DNA from: Bacteroidota bacterium
GTDB lineage: Bacteria; Bacteroidota; Bacteroidia; Chitinophagales; Saprospiraceae
NCBI GenBank assembly: GCA_016124585.1
Contig: WGNL01000018.1
Location: 62,001 to 126,000 of the forward strand
Length of the DNA: 64,000 bases
Direction of reading: 5' to 3'
In this document: one piece after another, positions 32,377 to 41,477 of the stretch
How positions within the stretch are numbered: position 1 is the stretch's first letter
Layout: the number at the start of each line of letters is the position of its first letter
Made by a program: the position numbers and the translations under genes
Notes under the pieces: generated by a model
The model's input: the letters and a program-made list of their open reading frames with translations, nothing else
What the model was told of the DNA's origin: nothing
Databases searched by the model: none

Positions 32377-33365
32377 AAAAAAGAAACGGGTGGGATATCC
32401 ACCATTGTCTTCAATCCTGGCGTACTTCGCAGCAGTTGAGGAATGGTATTCAAAGTAATGGCGCAAGTAGCCACATCACCATTTACCCCGCCCGCTATTT
32501 TCGAGCGGATACTAGGTGTGCCTTCTATCACGACCTCGTCGTAACTTTCTTTTTCCCCAACGGTTGCCTGGAAAACTAGGCGGATTTTTGCCTCACCGTT
32601 TACATAGCCATTGCCTTCCTGCCGCACGCCTGTAGCATGTCCTTTCGGAATGTTCATGGTCGGAGTCTCTATTTTTTGTTTTGCAACCACTGGGCTAATA
32701 AGGTCTTCCGTCCTATCCAGTTTCCAACCCATTCGGTGGGCGATGAGATGTATGCTTTCCGTTAGGCCCACATGTCGCAGCGAGCCATCTTCTATCTTTT
32801 GTTGAAAAGCTTCCAAAGAAAGCCCAGCCCCAATTTTTTTCTGAAACGGAATCCGCCGGAACTGTGCATTCTGGAACCGGTTGACGGATATAGATTTCAC
32901 CTCTTGGCATACGGCTGTCAAAAACACTGGCAATGCATCCATCAAATAACCGGGGTTTACACCTGTGCCAAGAACTGCCACGCCCGCTTTTTTGGCCGAT
33001 TCATCCAGTCGCTTCGCAAGTTTCGGGGCTGTTTTCCATGGAAAACTCAGCTCTTCGCACGTACTCACGACGGGGATACCATGTGCCAAAACCTCTTCAA
33101 TTTGTGGCACAATGCGCTTCATGTCCGACACGGTCGTTAGCACCGCTACGTCTGGCTTTTTATTTTTTATTGCTTCCGCAATGCTCGATTGGATTTTGAT
33201 ACCCGACTTTCCACCTGCGCACAGTTCCCAAAGGTCACGACCCACGAGGGCAGGGGATTTGTCAACAGCACCCATGGTTTTCAGGCCGGCACGACTGTCA
33301 ATGAATTGGGCAATCTTGACCCCTAACGGGCCGATACCAATCTGGAGGATTTGGATGTTCTTCAT
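32373..33365 (-). CDS. NAD(P)-binding oxidoreductase, 2,4-diaminopentanoate dehydrogenase/DapB-like
   Basis: A 330-residue Rossmann-fold enzyme. The nucleotide-binding loop is QIGIGPLGVKIAQFI. The rest resembles the family that includes clostridial 2,4-diaminopentanoate dehydrogenase and dihydrodipicolinate-reductase-like proteins: VLTTVSDMKRI, GIPVVSTCEELSFPW, GTGVNPGYLMDALPVFLT, and a C-terminal INGxxAxxxxxxN-like stretch (GGVNGDVATCAITLNTIPQLL). No ornithine-degradation genes are adjacent. A role in amine/amino-acid dehydrogenation is inferred; the exact reaction is unknown. Converges with the kinase gene. Confidence 0.78.
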   Translation of the reverse strand: MKNIQILQIGIGPLGVKIAQFIDSRAGLKTMGAVDKSPALVGRDLWELCAGGKSGIKIQSSIAEAIKNKKPDVAVLTTVSDMKRIVPQIEEVLAHGIPVVSTCEELSFPWKTAPKLAKRLDESAKKAGVAVLGTGVNPGYLMDALPVFLTAVCQEVKSISVNRFQNAQFRRIPFQKKIGAGLSLEAFQQKIEDGSLRHVGLTESIHLIAHRMGWKLDRTEDLISPVVAKQKIETPTMNIPKGHATGVRQEGNGYVNGEAKIRLVFQATVGEKESYDEVVIEGTPSIRSKIAGGVNGDVATCAITLNTIPQLLRSTPGLKTMVDIPPVSFF

Positions 33366-33385
33366 GAAAATCTATCGTGAAATGG

Positions 33386-34078
33386 TTATTTTTTCTTGTT
33401 CAATGACTGCTGCATGCCCCTACTCATCGGTAAGTCAACGTTGAAATAATAGGTGGATTTCATGGTTTTGTCGCCCTCTTTCTCACAGTTGACGAGGTGG
33501 TAATGCTGGCCGTTGTTTGTCACCAAAGATTCCCCTTTCACGATAAAACCAAGTTTATCCACCACCAATTCAATGTCACGCAAGCTAGCCACAACAAATG
33601 CTTGCTCAAACGATTCGCCAGTGCCACTACGCAGCGGAATATCTAGCAGTTGGTAGTATTTCCGGTAAGTTTCCACCGTTTGCATACTGTCTTCCATCAA
33701 ATAGCAGGTATAGCCGCGCTCCAACCAAGCCGCCAGAGAAGCAGGGTTTTTCTTCAAAAAATTATCGCAAAGCGACAACGCTTCCGGGTAACGGTCACGA
33801 CGTCCTAGTGAGCTCATGGCATCTAATATGCGGTCTTGTTGCAATGGATTGAAGTCAGGGCGCAGTGCCGCTCCGTAATAAATGGTACTCAACTCCCGAT
33901 TAGTTAGGGAGGCATCACCCGATAAGAACCGCTTGCCGATGCGTTGGTACATGCTGCTGTCAGCCTTCAAACGGGCTTCCAATACTTCAATGGTTTCACC
34001 ATAAACCAACTGTGCTTCCGTTTTGAAAATGGTAAAAACGGCAAGGCAAAGGGCAAGTATCCAACTGTATTTTTTCAT
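33386..34078 (-). CDS. Secreted DUF4919-like protein, 230 aa
   Basis: A signal peptide (KKYSWILALCLAVFTIFKTEAQ) is followed by an all-helical, tetratricopeptide-like body: LSTIYYGAALRPDFNPLQQDRI, YPEALSLCDNFLKKNPASLAAWLERGYTCYLMED, TYRKYYQLLD. It ends with a small beta region (LVTNNGQHYHLVNCEKEGDKTMKSTYYFNVDLPMSRG). The layout, including YYGAALRPDFNP, agrees with the Bacteroidota DUF4919 family as I remember it; no function is known. ATG 34078 gives the signal peptide. It has its own promoter (34099-34107), and the ftsH terminator lies upstream. Confidence 0.72.
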   Translation of the reverse strand: MKKYSWILALCLAVFTIFKTEAQLVYGETIEVLEARLKADSSMYQRIGKRFLSGDASLTNRELSTIYYGAALRPDFNPLQQDRILDAMSSLGRRDRYPEALSLCDNFLKKNPASLAAWLERGYTCYLMEDSMQTVETYRKYYQLLDIPLRSGTGESFEQAFVVASLRDIELVVDKLGFIVKGESLVTNNGQHYHLVNCEKEGDKTMKSTYYFNVDLPMSRGMQQSLNKKK

Positions 34079-34098
34079 GATTAAATGTTCGTTTTTCT

Positions 34099-34107
34099 GC
34101 AAAGGTA
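34099..34107 (-). promoter_or_regulatory. Promoter -7 element for the DUF4919-like gene
   Basis: TACCTTTGC on the minus strand is a perfect TAnnTTTG match, 21 bases upstream of the start codon at 34078. Confidence 0.6.
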
Positions 34108-34195
34108 CGAGGTGCCCTAACGTTTTGAGTTGAGCGGAAAGTATGATAGACAAAAGATGACTTAACAAATGCTATTTCACAAACCCAAAACTGGC

Positions 34196-34246
34196 TAAAA
34201 AACAAACTGGCTGCTGCACGGTGTTTGTGCAGCAGCCAGTTTGTTT
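34196..34246 (-). terminator. Strong terminator after ftsH
   Basis: AAAAAACAAACTGGCTGCTGCAC pairs perfectly with its inverse across a 7-base loop (stem about 22 bp), with T-runs on both strands. The word AAACTGGCT is present once more just outside the left arm, a mild form of the stutter pattern. Confidence 0.88.
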
Positions 34247-34271
34247 TTTGTCATACTATAAAATATCAGGA

Positions 34272-36257
34272 TTAAACCTCTTCAGCTGATTCGGGCAAGC
34301 CGTTTTGTACAGCTGGCACTGAGAGCGAACCATTATGGTGCAGCTTGTGCTCATCTGGCCAAGCATATGGCCTTGGGCCGATGAGACGTTCCACATCGCT
34401 TTTGTGCAAAACCTCTTTTTCCAACAATTGGGCAGCTAATTTCAGCAGGGCATCCTTGTTCTCAAGCAGTAGGTTCTTTGCCCTTTCGAATTGGGCCAAA
34501 ACCATTCTGCGAACCTCCGCATCAATCATAGATGCGGTGTCCTCGGAGTACGGCCTCGCAAAACTCTCGTTTTGCATCCCGTAAAATGACACCTGCCCAA
34601 CGTTCTCGTTCATCCCAAAAACTGCCACCATGCTGTAGGCCATTTTGGTCACTTGGTCGAGGTCGTTCTGTGCCCCGGTGGATATTTTACCGAAAATAAC
34701 CTCCTCGGCAGCACGGCCCCCGAAGGTCATACACATGCGGTCGAGCAGCGCCTCGGTGCGAGTGATGTATTCGTCCTTAGGCAGGTATTGAGCATAGCCC
34801 AAAGTCCCGATTCCCCTTGGCACGATGGTCACTTTCACCAATGGCGAAGCATGTTCTAGGAACCAGCCACAGACGGCGTGGCCTGCTTCATGGTAGGCGA
34901 TGATTTCTTTTTCTTCGGGTGAAATGAGCTTGTTCTTCTTTTCCAAGCCACCGATGACCCGGTCAAGGGCGTAGTTGAAGTCGTCCATGTCCACCTCGTC
35001 TTTATTGCGGCGAGCCGCAATAAGGGCAGCTTCGTTGCAGACGTTGGCAATTTCAGCGCCTGCAAAGCCCGGGGTCATTTCAGAAAGTGCCATCGGCGTT
35101 ACCGATTCGGCAGTCTTGATGGTTTGCAAATGCACCTTGAAAATCGCCTCACGACCTTTCAGGTCAGGACGGTCAATGGCAATCTGGCGGTCAAAACGGC
35201 CTGGTCGCATCAGCGCTGAATCAAGCACATCAGGACGGTTGGTGGCCGCCATGAGGATTACGCCCTTGTCTGTTGGGAAGCCGTCCATTTCTACCAGCAA
35301 CTGGTTGAGGGTGTTCTCCCGTTCATCGTTGCCACCTTGCATGGTATTGCGGCCACGTGCCCGTCCAATGGCATCAATTTCATCAATGAATACGATACAA
35401 GGTGCTTTTTCCCTTGCCTGACGGAAGAGATCTCGCACCCGTGAAGCACCTACACCCACGAACATTTCAACGAAGTCGGAACCAGAAATGGAGAAAAAGG
35501 GTACGCCTGCTTCTCCAGCCACAGCTTTCGCCAGCAAAGTTTTACCAGTACCCGGAGGGCCAATGAGTAAAACCCCTTTAGGAATCTTGCCGCCTAGGGC
35601 AGTATATTTCTTGGGATTTTTCAAAAAATCCACGACTTCCATGACTTCCTCTTTTGCCTCGTCCAAGCCCGCCACATCTCCGAAATTGATATTGACCTTT
35701 GAGTTTTGGTCAAAAAGCGTGGCTTTAGATTTGCCAATATTGAAAATCTGGGCGCCAGGGCCGCCAGCGCCACCACCTACCCGTCGCATAATGAAAATCC
35801 AAAGCAGCGCAATCAGTGCCAACGGCATCAAGATGCTGATGAGCGGTGAGAGCCAGTTTGCCTTTTCGATATAGGAGGGGTAAACCTTAGCTTCGGCAGG
35901 TAGTGTTTCGTTGAGCGATTTGATTTCAGCAGCGAAACTCTCCGGTGGGCCAATATCAAAAGTATAATGCGGGCGTTTATTGGCAAAAGAACTTTTAGAA
36001 GCATCTTTGTACTGCTCTTTTTTGTTCTTTAGCGCTTCATCGGTCAGGTAAATTTCAGCGTATTGCTTGTTAACCACTTGGAGCTTCTCAACATCACCTG
36101 CCTTTGCCATCACGGCAAATTTTTCAAAATTGATTGGATCGCTAGTGCCGCCAGTGATCGGCAAGAAGTTCAGACCAATAAAGAATAGCGCCAACACACC
36201 ATAAATCCAATACGGGTTGAATTTTGAGCCGTTTTTATTATCTTGGTTGTTTTCCAT
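34272..36257 (-). CDS. ftsH: ATP-dependent membrane metalloprotease FtsH
   Basis: A 661-residue inner-membrane AAA+ protease for quality control and turnover of membrane and regulatory proteins. Two N-terminal membrane helices ([17 protein letters not shown] and [19 protein letters not shown]) flank a periplasmic domain. The AAA module has Walker A GPPGTGKT (about residue 231), the pore loop FVEMFVG, Walker [13 protein letters not shown] and the SRH region [20 protein letters not shown]. The protease zinc site is HEAGH (about residue 450) with the distal Asp in AQNDLDQ. Length and order are normal. A strong terminator follows; it appears monocistronic, with rsfS upstream on the same strand 165 bp away. 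Confidence 0.97.
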   Translation of the reverse strand: MENNQDNKNGSKFNPYWIYGVLALFFIGLNFLPITGGTSDPINFEKFAVMAKAGDVEKLQVVNKQYAEIYLTDEALKNKKEQYKDASKSSFANKRPHYTFDIGPPESFAAEIKSLNETLPAEAKVYPSYIEKANWLSPLISILMPLALIALLWIFIMRRVGGGAGGPGAQIFNIGKSKATLFDQNSKVNINFGDVAGLDEAKEEVMEVVDFLKNPKKYTALGGKIPKGVLLIGPPGTGKTLLAKAVAGEAGVPFFSISGSDFVEMFVGVGASRVRDLFRQAREKAPCIVFIDEIDAIGRARGRNTMQGGNDERENTLNQLLVEMDGFPTDKGVILMAATNRPDVLDSALMRPGRFDRQIAIDRPDLKGREAIFKVHLQTIKTAESVTPMALSEMTPGFAGAEIANVCNEAALIAARRNKDEVDMDDFNYALDRVIGGLEKKNKLISPEEKEIIAYHEAGHAVCGWFLEHASPLVKVTIVPRGIGTLGYAQYLPKDEYITRTEALLDRMCMTFGGRAAEEVIFGKISTGAQNDLDQVTKMAYSMVAVFGMNENVGQVSFYGMQNESFARPYSEDTASMIDAEVRRMVLAQFERAKNLLLENKDALLKLAAQLLEKEVLHKSDVERLIGPRPYAWPDEHKLHHNGSLSVPAVQNGLPESAEEV

Positions 36258-36421
36258 TTATCAAGTAAGAAAAAGCAGGAAGGGTAAATGATTTTCCCGA
36301 TTCCCACTCGTATGATTCAATTTAATCCTCAAACAAGCGAAACTACTATCTGTTCTTGCAGCCTCCTTTTCAGGTGCTTGTTTTCGATGTTTCTTTAATT
36401 TATGACGACGATTTCGTTCGT

Positions 36422-36862
36422 TCACAAGTTCTCGTACTCCGTGATTTTAGCATCACTCCAAAGGTTCTCGATGTCATAAAACTCACGTGCCTCCCGGTAA
36501 AATACATGCACAACTGTGTTGAAGCAGTCCAAGCAAATCCAACGGGCAGTCTGCATACCTTCGATGTGGAATGGTGGTTGCCCAAGTTCTTCTTTCAGTC
36601 GTTTGTGGATATTGCCTGCAATGGCTTTCACCTGTGTTGTGGAATCACCTTCGCAAATGATGAAGAAATCCGTTGGTGCGTCATCCAGTTTTCGGAGGTC
36701 AAGTTTCAGTATGTTTTTCCCTTTGATATCTTGAATGCTGTCGATAATTAGGTCGTTCAGCACTTCAATGGAGGAGAGATTAGTTTTTAATGCTGCTTGT
36801 GCGCTCAAATTAGATTTGTTTACTTTTGAACTTCGAACCAACAACGGCAAGGCTTTTGGCAA
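36422..36862 (-). CDS. rsfS: Ribosomal silencing factor RsfS
   Basis: RsfS (Iojap/YbeB family) binds ribosomal protein uL14 and blocks joining of 30S and 50S subunits under nutrient limitation. The conserved core is present: VLNDLIIDSIQDIKGKNILKLDLRKL, DFFIICEGDSTTQVKAIAGNIHKRLKEE, and GMQTARWICLDCFNTVVHVFYREAREFYDIENLW with the usual VxHVF motif. The 146-residue frame is about 25 longer than usual at its N-terminus (LLVRSSKVNKSNLSAQAALK), so an alternative start such as a TTG before AQAALK is possible. It is divergent from birA. Confidence 0.9.
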   Translation of the reverse strand: MPKALPLLVRSSKVNKSNLSAQAALKTNLSSIEVLNDLIIDSIQDIKGKNILKLDLRKLDDAPTDFFIICEGDSTTQVKAIAGNIHKRLKEELGQPPFHIEGMQTARWICLDCFNTVVHVFYREAREFYDIENLWSDAKITEYENL

Positions 36863-36968
36863 AATCCGCTGTCCGAGGCCTCAGTTTGTTTAAGTTTATG
36901 TTTTTAATGGTGGCTTTCGCCAATACTTTTTCCGGTTTGAAAGGTTAAAAGTACGAACTTATTTCCTA

Positions 36969-37730
36969 TTGAGAAGACCCAACACCTTATTTGTCGGGCA
37001 AGCATTCTTTGACTTGCCGCAGGTGGAATCCACCAATGCTTATGCTTTGGAGCTTTTATCAAAAAGCAAACCAGCCGAGGGAACTGTCATTTCGACGCAC
37101 CGCCAAACCGCGGGAAGAGGACAAATTGGCAGTAGTTGGGAGTCGGAACCAGACAAAAACATCAGCTTGAGCGTTATTTTTTATCCTGATTTTTTGGCGG
37201 TAAAAGACCAGTTCCTGCTAAATATCTTCGTTTCGCTGGCAGTTTTTGATTTTGTAAAAAACTGCCTACCCGACCGCCCTATCTCCATTAAATGGCCTAA
37301 TGACATCTACGTTGGCCACTTAAAAATAGGGGGCATCCTGCTCCAAAACTCCCTCATCAACACTCAAATCCGTTCTACAGTTGTTGGCATCGGCATAAAC
37401 ATCAACCAAACCACCTTCCTCACCAACCCGCCAAACCCCACTTCTTTAAGCTTGGAATCCAGTCAGGTGTTCAATTTGACGGAACTCATCCCCACACTTT
37501 GCGAGTTTTTGGAAAGCCGCTTTCTTCAACTAAAAGCTGGGAAAATAGTTCCTTTGCAGCACGAGTACCTCCAGCATCTTTACCGCTTCGCAATGCCCGC
37601 CAATTACCAGCGACCCAATGGCGCCCCCTTCGTCGGAACCATCACTGGCATTGACGAATCAGGCAGGCTGAAGCTGGAAGTGGAGGGAAAAACGGAAGTT
37701 TTTGACCTAAAAGAAATAAAATTTATTTAG
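36969..37730 (+). CDS. birA: Biotin--[acetyl-CoA carboxylase] ligase
   Basis: A 253-residue monofunctional biotin protein ligase attaching biotin to the carboxyl-carrier protein of acetyl-CoA carboxylase. Visible: QVESTNAYALELL, THRQTAGRGQIGSSWES (the GRGxxG biotinyl-AMP loop), KWPNDIYVGHLKIGGILLQ (catalytic Lys of KWPND) and VVGIGININQ. There is no N-terminal DNA-binding repressor domain, as usual outside enteric bacteria. The start is a TTG at 36969; no ATG or GTG in frame gives the family N-terminus. The gene stops directly before the stutter palindrome that precedes cinA. Confidence 0.93.
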   Translation: MRRPNTLFVGQAFFDLPQVESTNAYALELLSKSKPAEGTVISTHRQTAGRGQIGSSWESEPDKNISLSVIFYPDFLAVKDQFLLNIFVSLAVFDFVKNCLPDRPISIKWPNDIYVGHLKIGGILLQNSLINTQIRSTVVGIGININQTTFLTNPPNPTSLSLESSQVFNLTELIPTLCEFLESRFLQLKAGKIVPLQHEYLQHLYRFAMPANYQRPNGAPFVGTITGIDESGRLKLEVEGKTEVFDLKEIKFI

Positions 37731-37804
37731 GAGTGAGGGATGAGGGAACAGGGATGAATTGCCCCACCTACATTCTTTCCTCATCCCTAATTCCTCATCC
37801 CTAC
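37731..37804. repeat. Two-armed stutter palindrome (GGGATGAG class) between birA and cinA
   Basis: The left arm has GAGTGAGGGATGAGGGAACAGGGATGAA; the right arm has the inverted words TTCCTCATCCC and TTCCTCATCCC separated by TAA. It starts at the first base after the birA stop and ends one base before the cinA ATG, replacing any conventional ribosome binding site. Confidence 0.85.
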
Positions 37805-37805
37805 T

Positions 37806-39053
37806 ATGAAGGTTCACATCATCACCATCGGCGACGAGCTGCTTATCGGCCAAATCATTGATACCAACTCCGCCAAAATGGCGCAGATGCTTCTTGAAAT
37901 CGGTGCAAAAGTCACTGGTCGCACCGCCGTGGGCGACGACCACGAAGCCATCATCAATGCACTCCGATTGGCGACGGAGCAGGCCGACATTGTGTTGGTG
38001 ACGGGCGGCCTCGGCCCCACCAAGGACGACATTACCAAGAAAGCCATCGCCGATTTTTATGGTGTGGGTTTCGTTTTTCACGAACCCACTTTGGAGCGAC
38101 TAAACCAAATCCTGGAGCGACTTGGCAGACCAATGACCGAGGCACTTCGCACCCAATGTTTCATGCCGCAAAATGCCACTGTTCTAACTAACAAAATGGG
38201 CAGCGCCCCCGGCATGTGGTTCGAGGGAAACGGTAAAGTACTGGCCTCCATGCCCGGTGTCCCTTTTGAGATGGAGTACCTGATGCAGCACGAAGTCTTG
38301 CCCCGACTGCAAGCCAAATTCAGCGCCATGCCCACGGCGCACCGCACGCTTTTCACCGCAGGCGAAGGTGAATCCACGCTCGCCGAGCACCTAAAGAATT
38401 TCGAAGAAAACCTGCCACCACAAGTGAAGTTGGCCTACCTGCCCGCTATTGCAAGGGTGCGCCTACGCCTCACCGTCAGCGACCCAGACGCCGCTTTGGT
38501 CGATGAACTGCTAAATGAAAAATTCCGGGAAATGGAAGGCTTGATACCCCTGAAAGTTATCGCTGGCTACGGCGACGACTCGCTGGAAATTGTAATTGGC
38601 CGCATTCTGAAAGAAAAAAATCTTACCCTCTCCACCGCCGAAAGTTGCACAGGTGGTTACCTCGCCCACTTGGTCACCTCTGTGCCCGGGTCTTCTGTGT
38701 ACTATTTCGGCAGTGTAATTTCCTATGCCAATGAGGTAAAAATGAACCAGTTAGGCGTGAATAAAGAAACCTTGCAGGAACACGGCGCTGTCAGTGAACA
38801 GACTGTCCGTGAGATGGTGGCGGGTGCCATTCGACTACTCAACACTGACGTGGCGATGGCCACCAGCGGTATTGCCGGGCCGGATGGCGGCACGCCTGAG
38901 AAGCCAGTCGGGACGGTCTGGCTGGCTGTGGGGAATAAGGAGAAGACGATTACCCATAAACTGCAACTGAGCAAAAACCGCCTCATCAATATCCAATACT
39001 CGGGGTACTATGCGCTGAATTTGTTGCGGTTGTTTTTGTTGGAAAACTATTGA
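37806..39053 (+). CDS. cinA: CinA-like nicotinamide-nucleotide amidohydrolase / ADP-ribose pyrophosphatase
   Basis: A 415-residue two-domain protein. The N-terminal molybdopterin-binding-like domain (1-170) has GDELLIGQIIDTNSAKMAQ, TGGLGPTKDDITKKAIA and PGVPFEMEYL. The C-terminal CinA domain (about 255-412) has TLSTAESCTGGYLAHLVTSVPGSS (catalytic Ser of AESCTGG), AHxxGAVSEQTVREMVAG-type sequence (EHGAVSEQTV) and ATSGIAGPDGGTPEKPVGTVW. The amidase domain deamidates nicotinamide mononucleotide in NAD recycling. Complete and of normal length. ATG 37806 follows directly on a stutter palindrome. Confidence 0.95.
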   Translation: MKVHIITIGDELLIGQIIDTNSAKMAQMLLEIGAKVTGRTAVGDDHEAIINALRLATEQADIVLVTGGLGPTKDDITKKAIADFYGVGFVFHEPTLERLNQILERLGRPMTEALRTQCFMPQNATVLTNKMGSAPGMWFEGNGKVLASMPGVPFEMEYLMQHEVLPRLQAKFSAMPTAHRTLFTAGEGESTLAEHLKNFEENLPPQVKLAYLPAIARVRLRLTVSDPDAALVDELLNEKFREMEGLIPLKVIAGYGDDSLEIVIGRILKEKNLTLSTAESCTGGYLAHLVTSVPGSSVYYFGSVISYANEVKMNQLGVNKETLQEHGAVSEQTVREMVAGAIRLLNTDVAMATSGIAGPDGGTPEKPVGTVWLAVGNKEKTITHKLQLSKNRLINIQYSGYYALNLLRLFLLENY

Positions 39054-39057
39054 AAAA

Positions 39058-39096
39058 GGGCGGGGAATTTTTGAACCTCCCGTTCTTATCCCGCCT
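39058..39096. terminator. Hairpin between convergent cinA and the DUF5916 gene
   Basis: GGCGGGG near 39060 pairs with TCCCGCC ending at 39096, with a smaller pairing inside. Without long T-runs it is only a weak terminator candidate. Confidence 0.4.
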
Positions 39097-41339
39097 CAAA
39101 TATTCCACCAATACGTCAGCTTCACCACCAGTGCCCTCGTCCGCACGTCGCTGAAATCCGAATAATAATTATCCGTATAAACGATGAAGAGGTCTGACGC
39201 TGGGCTGTAACGCCATTGCAGCCGCAGGTTCAGATTTACGTTGTCCGTCTGGCTGTTGTACTGAAGGAAATTGGTGAAATACAACTTGTTGGTCAACGTC
39301 ACATCAATGCGGGGCCCGACCAACCAGATGTCGTGACTGGTGTTTTTGAGTGCCTCCGGCAAGCGGTCGTCCGATTCAAACTCAAGGCGGTTGAGCTGCG
39401 CCGCCAAGTTCAGCGCCACATAGGGCTGGAATCGGTAGCCAACATCGCCGCCGAGCCGCAGCCGGGTGCCATCGGCGTAGTAACCGCCGTACCTGCCACT
39501 GAACGACCAAGTGAATCGGCTCTGCGGTTTCGAAAGAATATCGGTGCCGAAGCTGTTCCAGTCGTGCTCTTGGCCAGCGGTCAGCAGGTTCGTTTGGCTT
39601 GCAGGGTTGACTGGGTCAAAGGAGTTACTCAATTTGACGTAATTGTGTGCTGTCCAGAAAGTGATTTCCGTGCGGTTGAGTAAGATGAATTTGTAAAATA
39701 ACACAGGCTCGTTCTCCGTCTGCGTCATTTTTTCATTGAAATAATACTCCACTTTCACGTTCGGGCCGTGGCTGAGTAGCCATGTTGATTTTGGGAAAAA
39801 CAAGTGCCCGCCCGTTACCAAAAGATGATTGAACCCGCTGGTTGGTTGAAAACTGCCGATGCCCGTCCGAGGCACATAGCCCGTTTCCGCCCGGAAATTT
39901 TGCCCCACATTTTCAAATTGGACATTGAAATTCCATTTTTTCGCTGTGTAAGCGAGGTTGCCCGCCTTGATGTCGTCCTCACCGCTCAGGTTGGGGGTAA
40001 AGGATTTCAGGTAGAGCAACTTGCCGGTCCAGAGGTTGTTTTGCGAAGCGAGATTGTATTCAAAACCAAGGTTGCGGTTGTATTTTCGGATGGCCTGCTT
40101 GTCGGCCACCGAGTCGAAATCGAAGGTGTATTTGTTGACAAAAATGCCCGAAATAAACGAGCGGGCCGCCACCCGCCGCTGCAAGGAAAGCACCGTGAAA
40201 TTCTGCTCCGGCGTATGCATGCTGTCAGCGTTCGTAAAATCGTTCGCCTGCATGGTCATCGCACCGAGCCGCCAGTTTTTATTGGGCTTCCCGCTCAATC
40301 TTGCCCCGTATTTGATAGGCGCTTCCAAGCCGATTCTCCTCGAAAAAAATGGGCGGATACTAGCATAGCCGAAATTACCGAAGATGTCGGCATTTTCAAG
40401 AAAAAACTGCCGCCGCTCCGGGTAAAAAAGCTCAAACCGGTCGAGATTCGTCTGCTGAACATCCACTTCCACTTGCGAGAAATCGGGGTTTACCGTCAGG
40501 TCAAGGTTGAGGGAAGAGGTGAGCGAAATCTTGGCGTCAGCCCCGATTTCCTTGCGGTATTTCGTGTCTGTATTTTTCACAAAATCCTTGCTCACACCGC
40601 CCAAAGCATAAGGAATGACGGAGATGTTTGCCCCCGTCGCTGGCGGTGCTTCGTCCCAGACGAGCACACCCGTGTAGGCCAGCGAGGCACTTGGGAATTG
40701 CCTCGGCACGGGTGCCCACGCCGATTTTTCGGTGGATTTCAAGTCATTCCGGCTGAAATTAACACCCCAGCGTGTGATGCCCTGCTTGTACCGCAGCGAC
40801 TTGAACGGCACGGCCATTTCAAAAACCCAATTCCCCTCATTGGCACGGGTGGCAGAACGCCATTTGTTCTCCCAACTCAGGTCAATTTTGCCGCCTTCGT
40901 ACATGAGGCCGTCCCAAGGCGCACCCTGTGCATTTGCTCCAAATGAAAAGCCATTCGTCTGGTCGTCGAAAGGGTCTAGGAAGAAAATGAAATTGTCGTT
41001 TTTCACGAAATTCCAGTCCCGGCGCAGGGATTCGACCATCCAAGGGCCATCCTTCGGGTTGAAATTGGTGGCCAGCAGGTACACGTTTTCATTATCGTAA
41101 AGCATCCGCACATCGGTGCGCAGTTCGGCGTGGCCCGTATCCATCGGTAGCATTTGAAAAAAATCCGTGGCAAGGTCGGCCTGCTGCCAAGCGGGGTCAT
41201 TGCCATCGCCATCAATATTTATCGGCGATGCTGCCCTGTGGATATGGTACTCGTAGGCGGCGTTTTTCTTTTGGGAAAATGCGGTGGTGCTGGCGCAAAG
41301 CAGCAGGACTGGCAGAATGACTTTTGTGAATCGTTTCAA
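39096..41339 (-). CDS. DUF5916 outer-membrane protein with CBM9-like N-terminal domain
   Basis: 747 residues. Signal peptide (1-22, to AFSQ); then a carbohydrate-binding-family-9-like beta-sandwich (about 35-225: INIDGDGNDPAWQQADLATDF, DVRMLYDNENVYLLATNF, FFLDPFDDQTNGFSFGANAQG, WVFEMAVPFKSLRY); then the DUF5916 region, mostly beta strands with many aromatic residues (VEVDVQQTNLDRFELFYPERRQFFLENADIF, PFFSRRIG), ending in VKLTYWWNI as a barrel C-terminus. The FYPERRxFFLEN motif is diagnostic. These proteins are common in Bacteroidota and related phyla; the substrate is unknown, though the CBM9-like part suggests glycan handling. A -7-like TACCTTCG lies at 41358-41365. Confidence 0.9.
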   Translation of the reverse strand: MKRFTKVILPVLLLCASTTAFSQKKNAAYEYHIHRAASPINIDGDGNDPAWQQADLATDFFQMLPMDTGHAELRTDVRMLYDNENVYLLATNFNPKDGPWMVESLRRDWNFVKNDNFIFFLDPFDDQTNGFSFGANAQGAPWDGLMYEGGKIDLSWENKWRSATRANEGNWVFEMAVPFKSLRYKQGITRWGVNFSRNDLKSTEKSAWAPVPRQFPSASLAYTGVLVWDEAPPATGANISVIPYALGGVSKDFVKNTDTKYRKEIGADAKISLTSSLNLDLTVNPDFSQVEVDVQQTNLDRFELFYPERRQFFLENADIFGNFGYASIRPFFSRRIGLEAPIKYGARLSGKPNKNWRLGAMTMQANDFTNADSMHTPEQNFTVLSLQRRVAARSFISGIFVNKYTFDFDSVADKQAIRKYNRNLGFEYNLASQNNLWTGKLLYLKSFTPNLSGEDDIKAGNLAYTAKKWNFNVQFENVGQNFRAETGYVPRTGIGSFQPTSGFNHLLVTGGHLFFPKSTWLLSHGPNVKVEYYFNEKMTQTENEPVLFYKFILLNRTEITFWTAHNYVKLSNSFDPVNPASQTNLLTAGQEHDWNSFGTDILSKPQSRFTWSFSGRYGGYYADGTRLRLGGDVGYRFQPYVALNLAAQLNRLEFESDDRLPEALKNTSHDIWLVGPRIDVTLTNKLYFTNFLQYNSQTDNVNLNLRLQWRYSPASDLFIVYTDNYYSDFSDVRTRALVVKLTYWWNI

Positions 41340-41357
41340 AGTTGGTGCTCGTTTTTG

Positions 41358-41365
41358 GCGAAGGT
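41358..41365 (-). promoter_or_regulatory. Putative -7 element for the DUF5916 gene
   Basis: TACCTTCG on the minus strand lies 19 bases upstream of the ATG at 41339 and is one base off TAnnTTTG. Confidence 0.45.
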
Positions 41366-41477
41366 AAAAGTTGAGTTTTTATGGCCACCATTTTGTTTGA
41401 AAATAAAAAGTTAAACCCATCTTTAAACTTTACCCATCCGTGAAAGTCAATGTACCGAACTTCACGCAACAAGCTAG

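Noticed and set aside
34196-34246. Counting the ftsH hairpin as a stutter element
   Set aside because: One word (AAACTGGCT) is doubled, but the structure is a plain long perfect stem with T-runs, as for an ordinary terminator.
39804-40946. 380-codon open frame on the plus strand
   Set aside because: It is entirely antisense to the DUF5916 gene, with no recognisable domain and a composition dominated by Arg/Val/Pro typical of a shadow frame.
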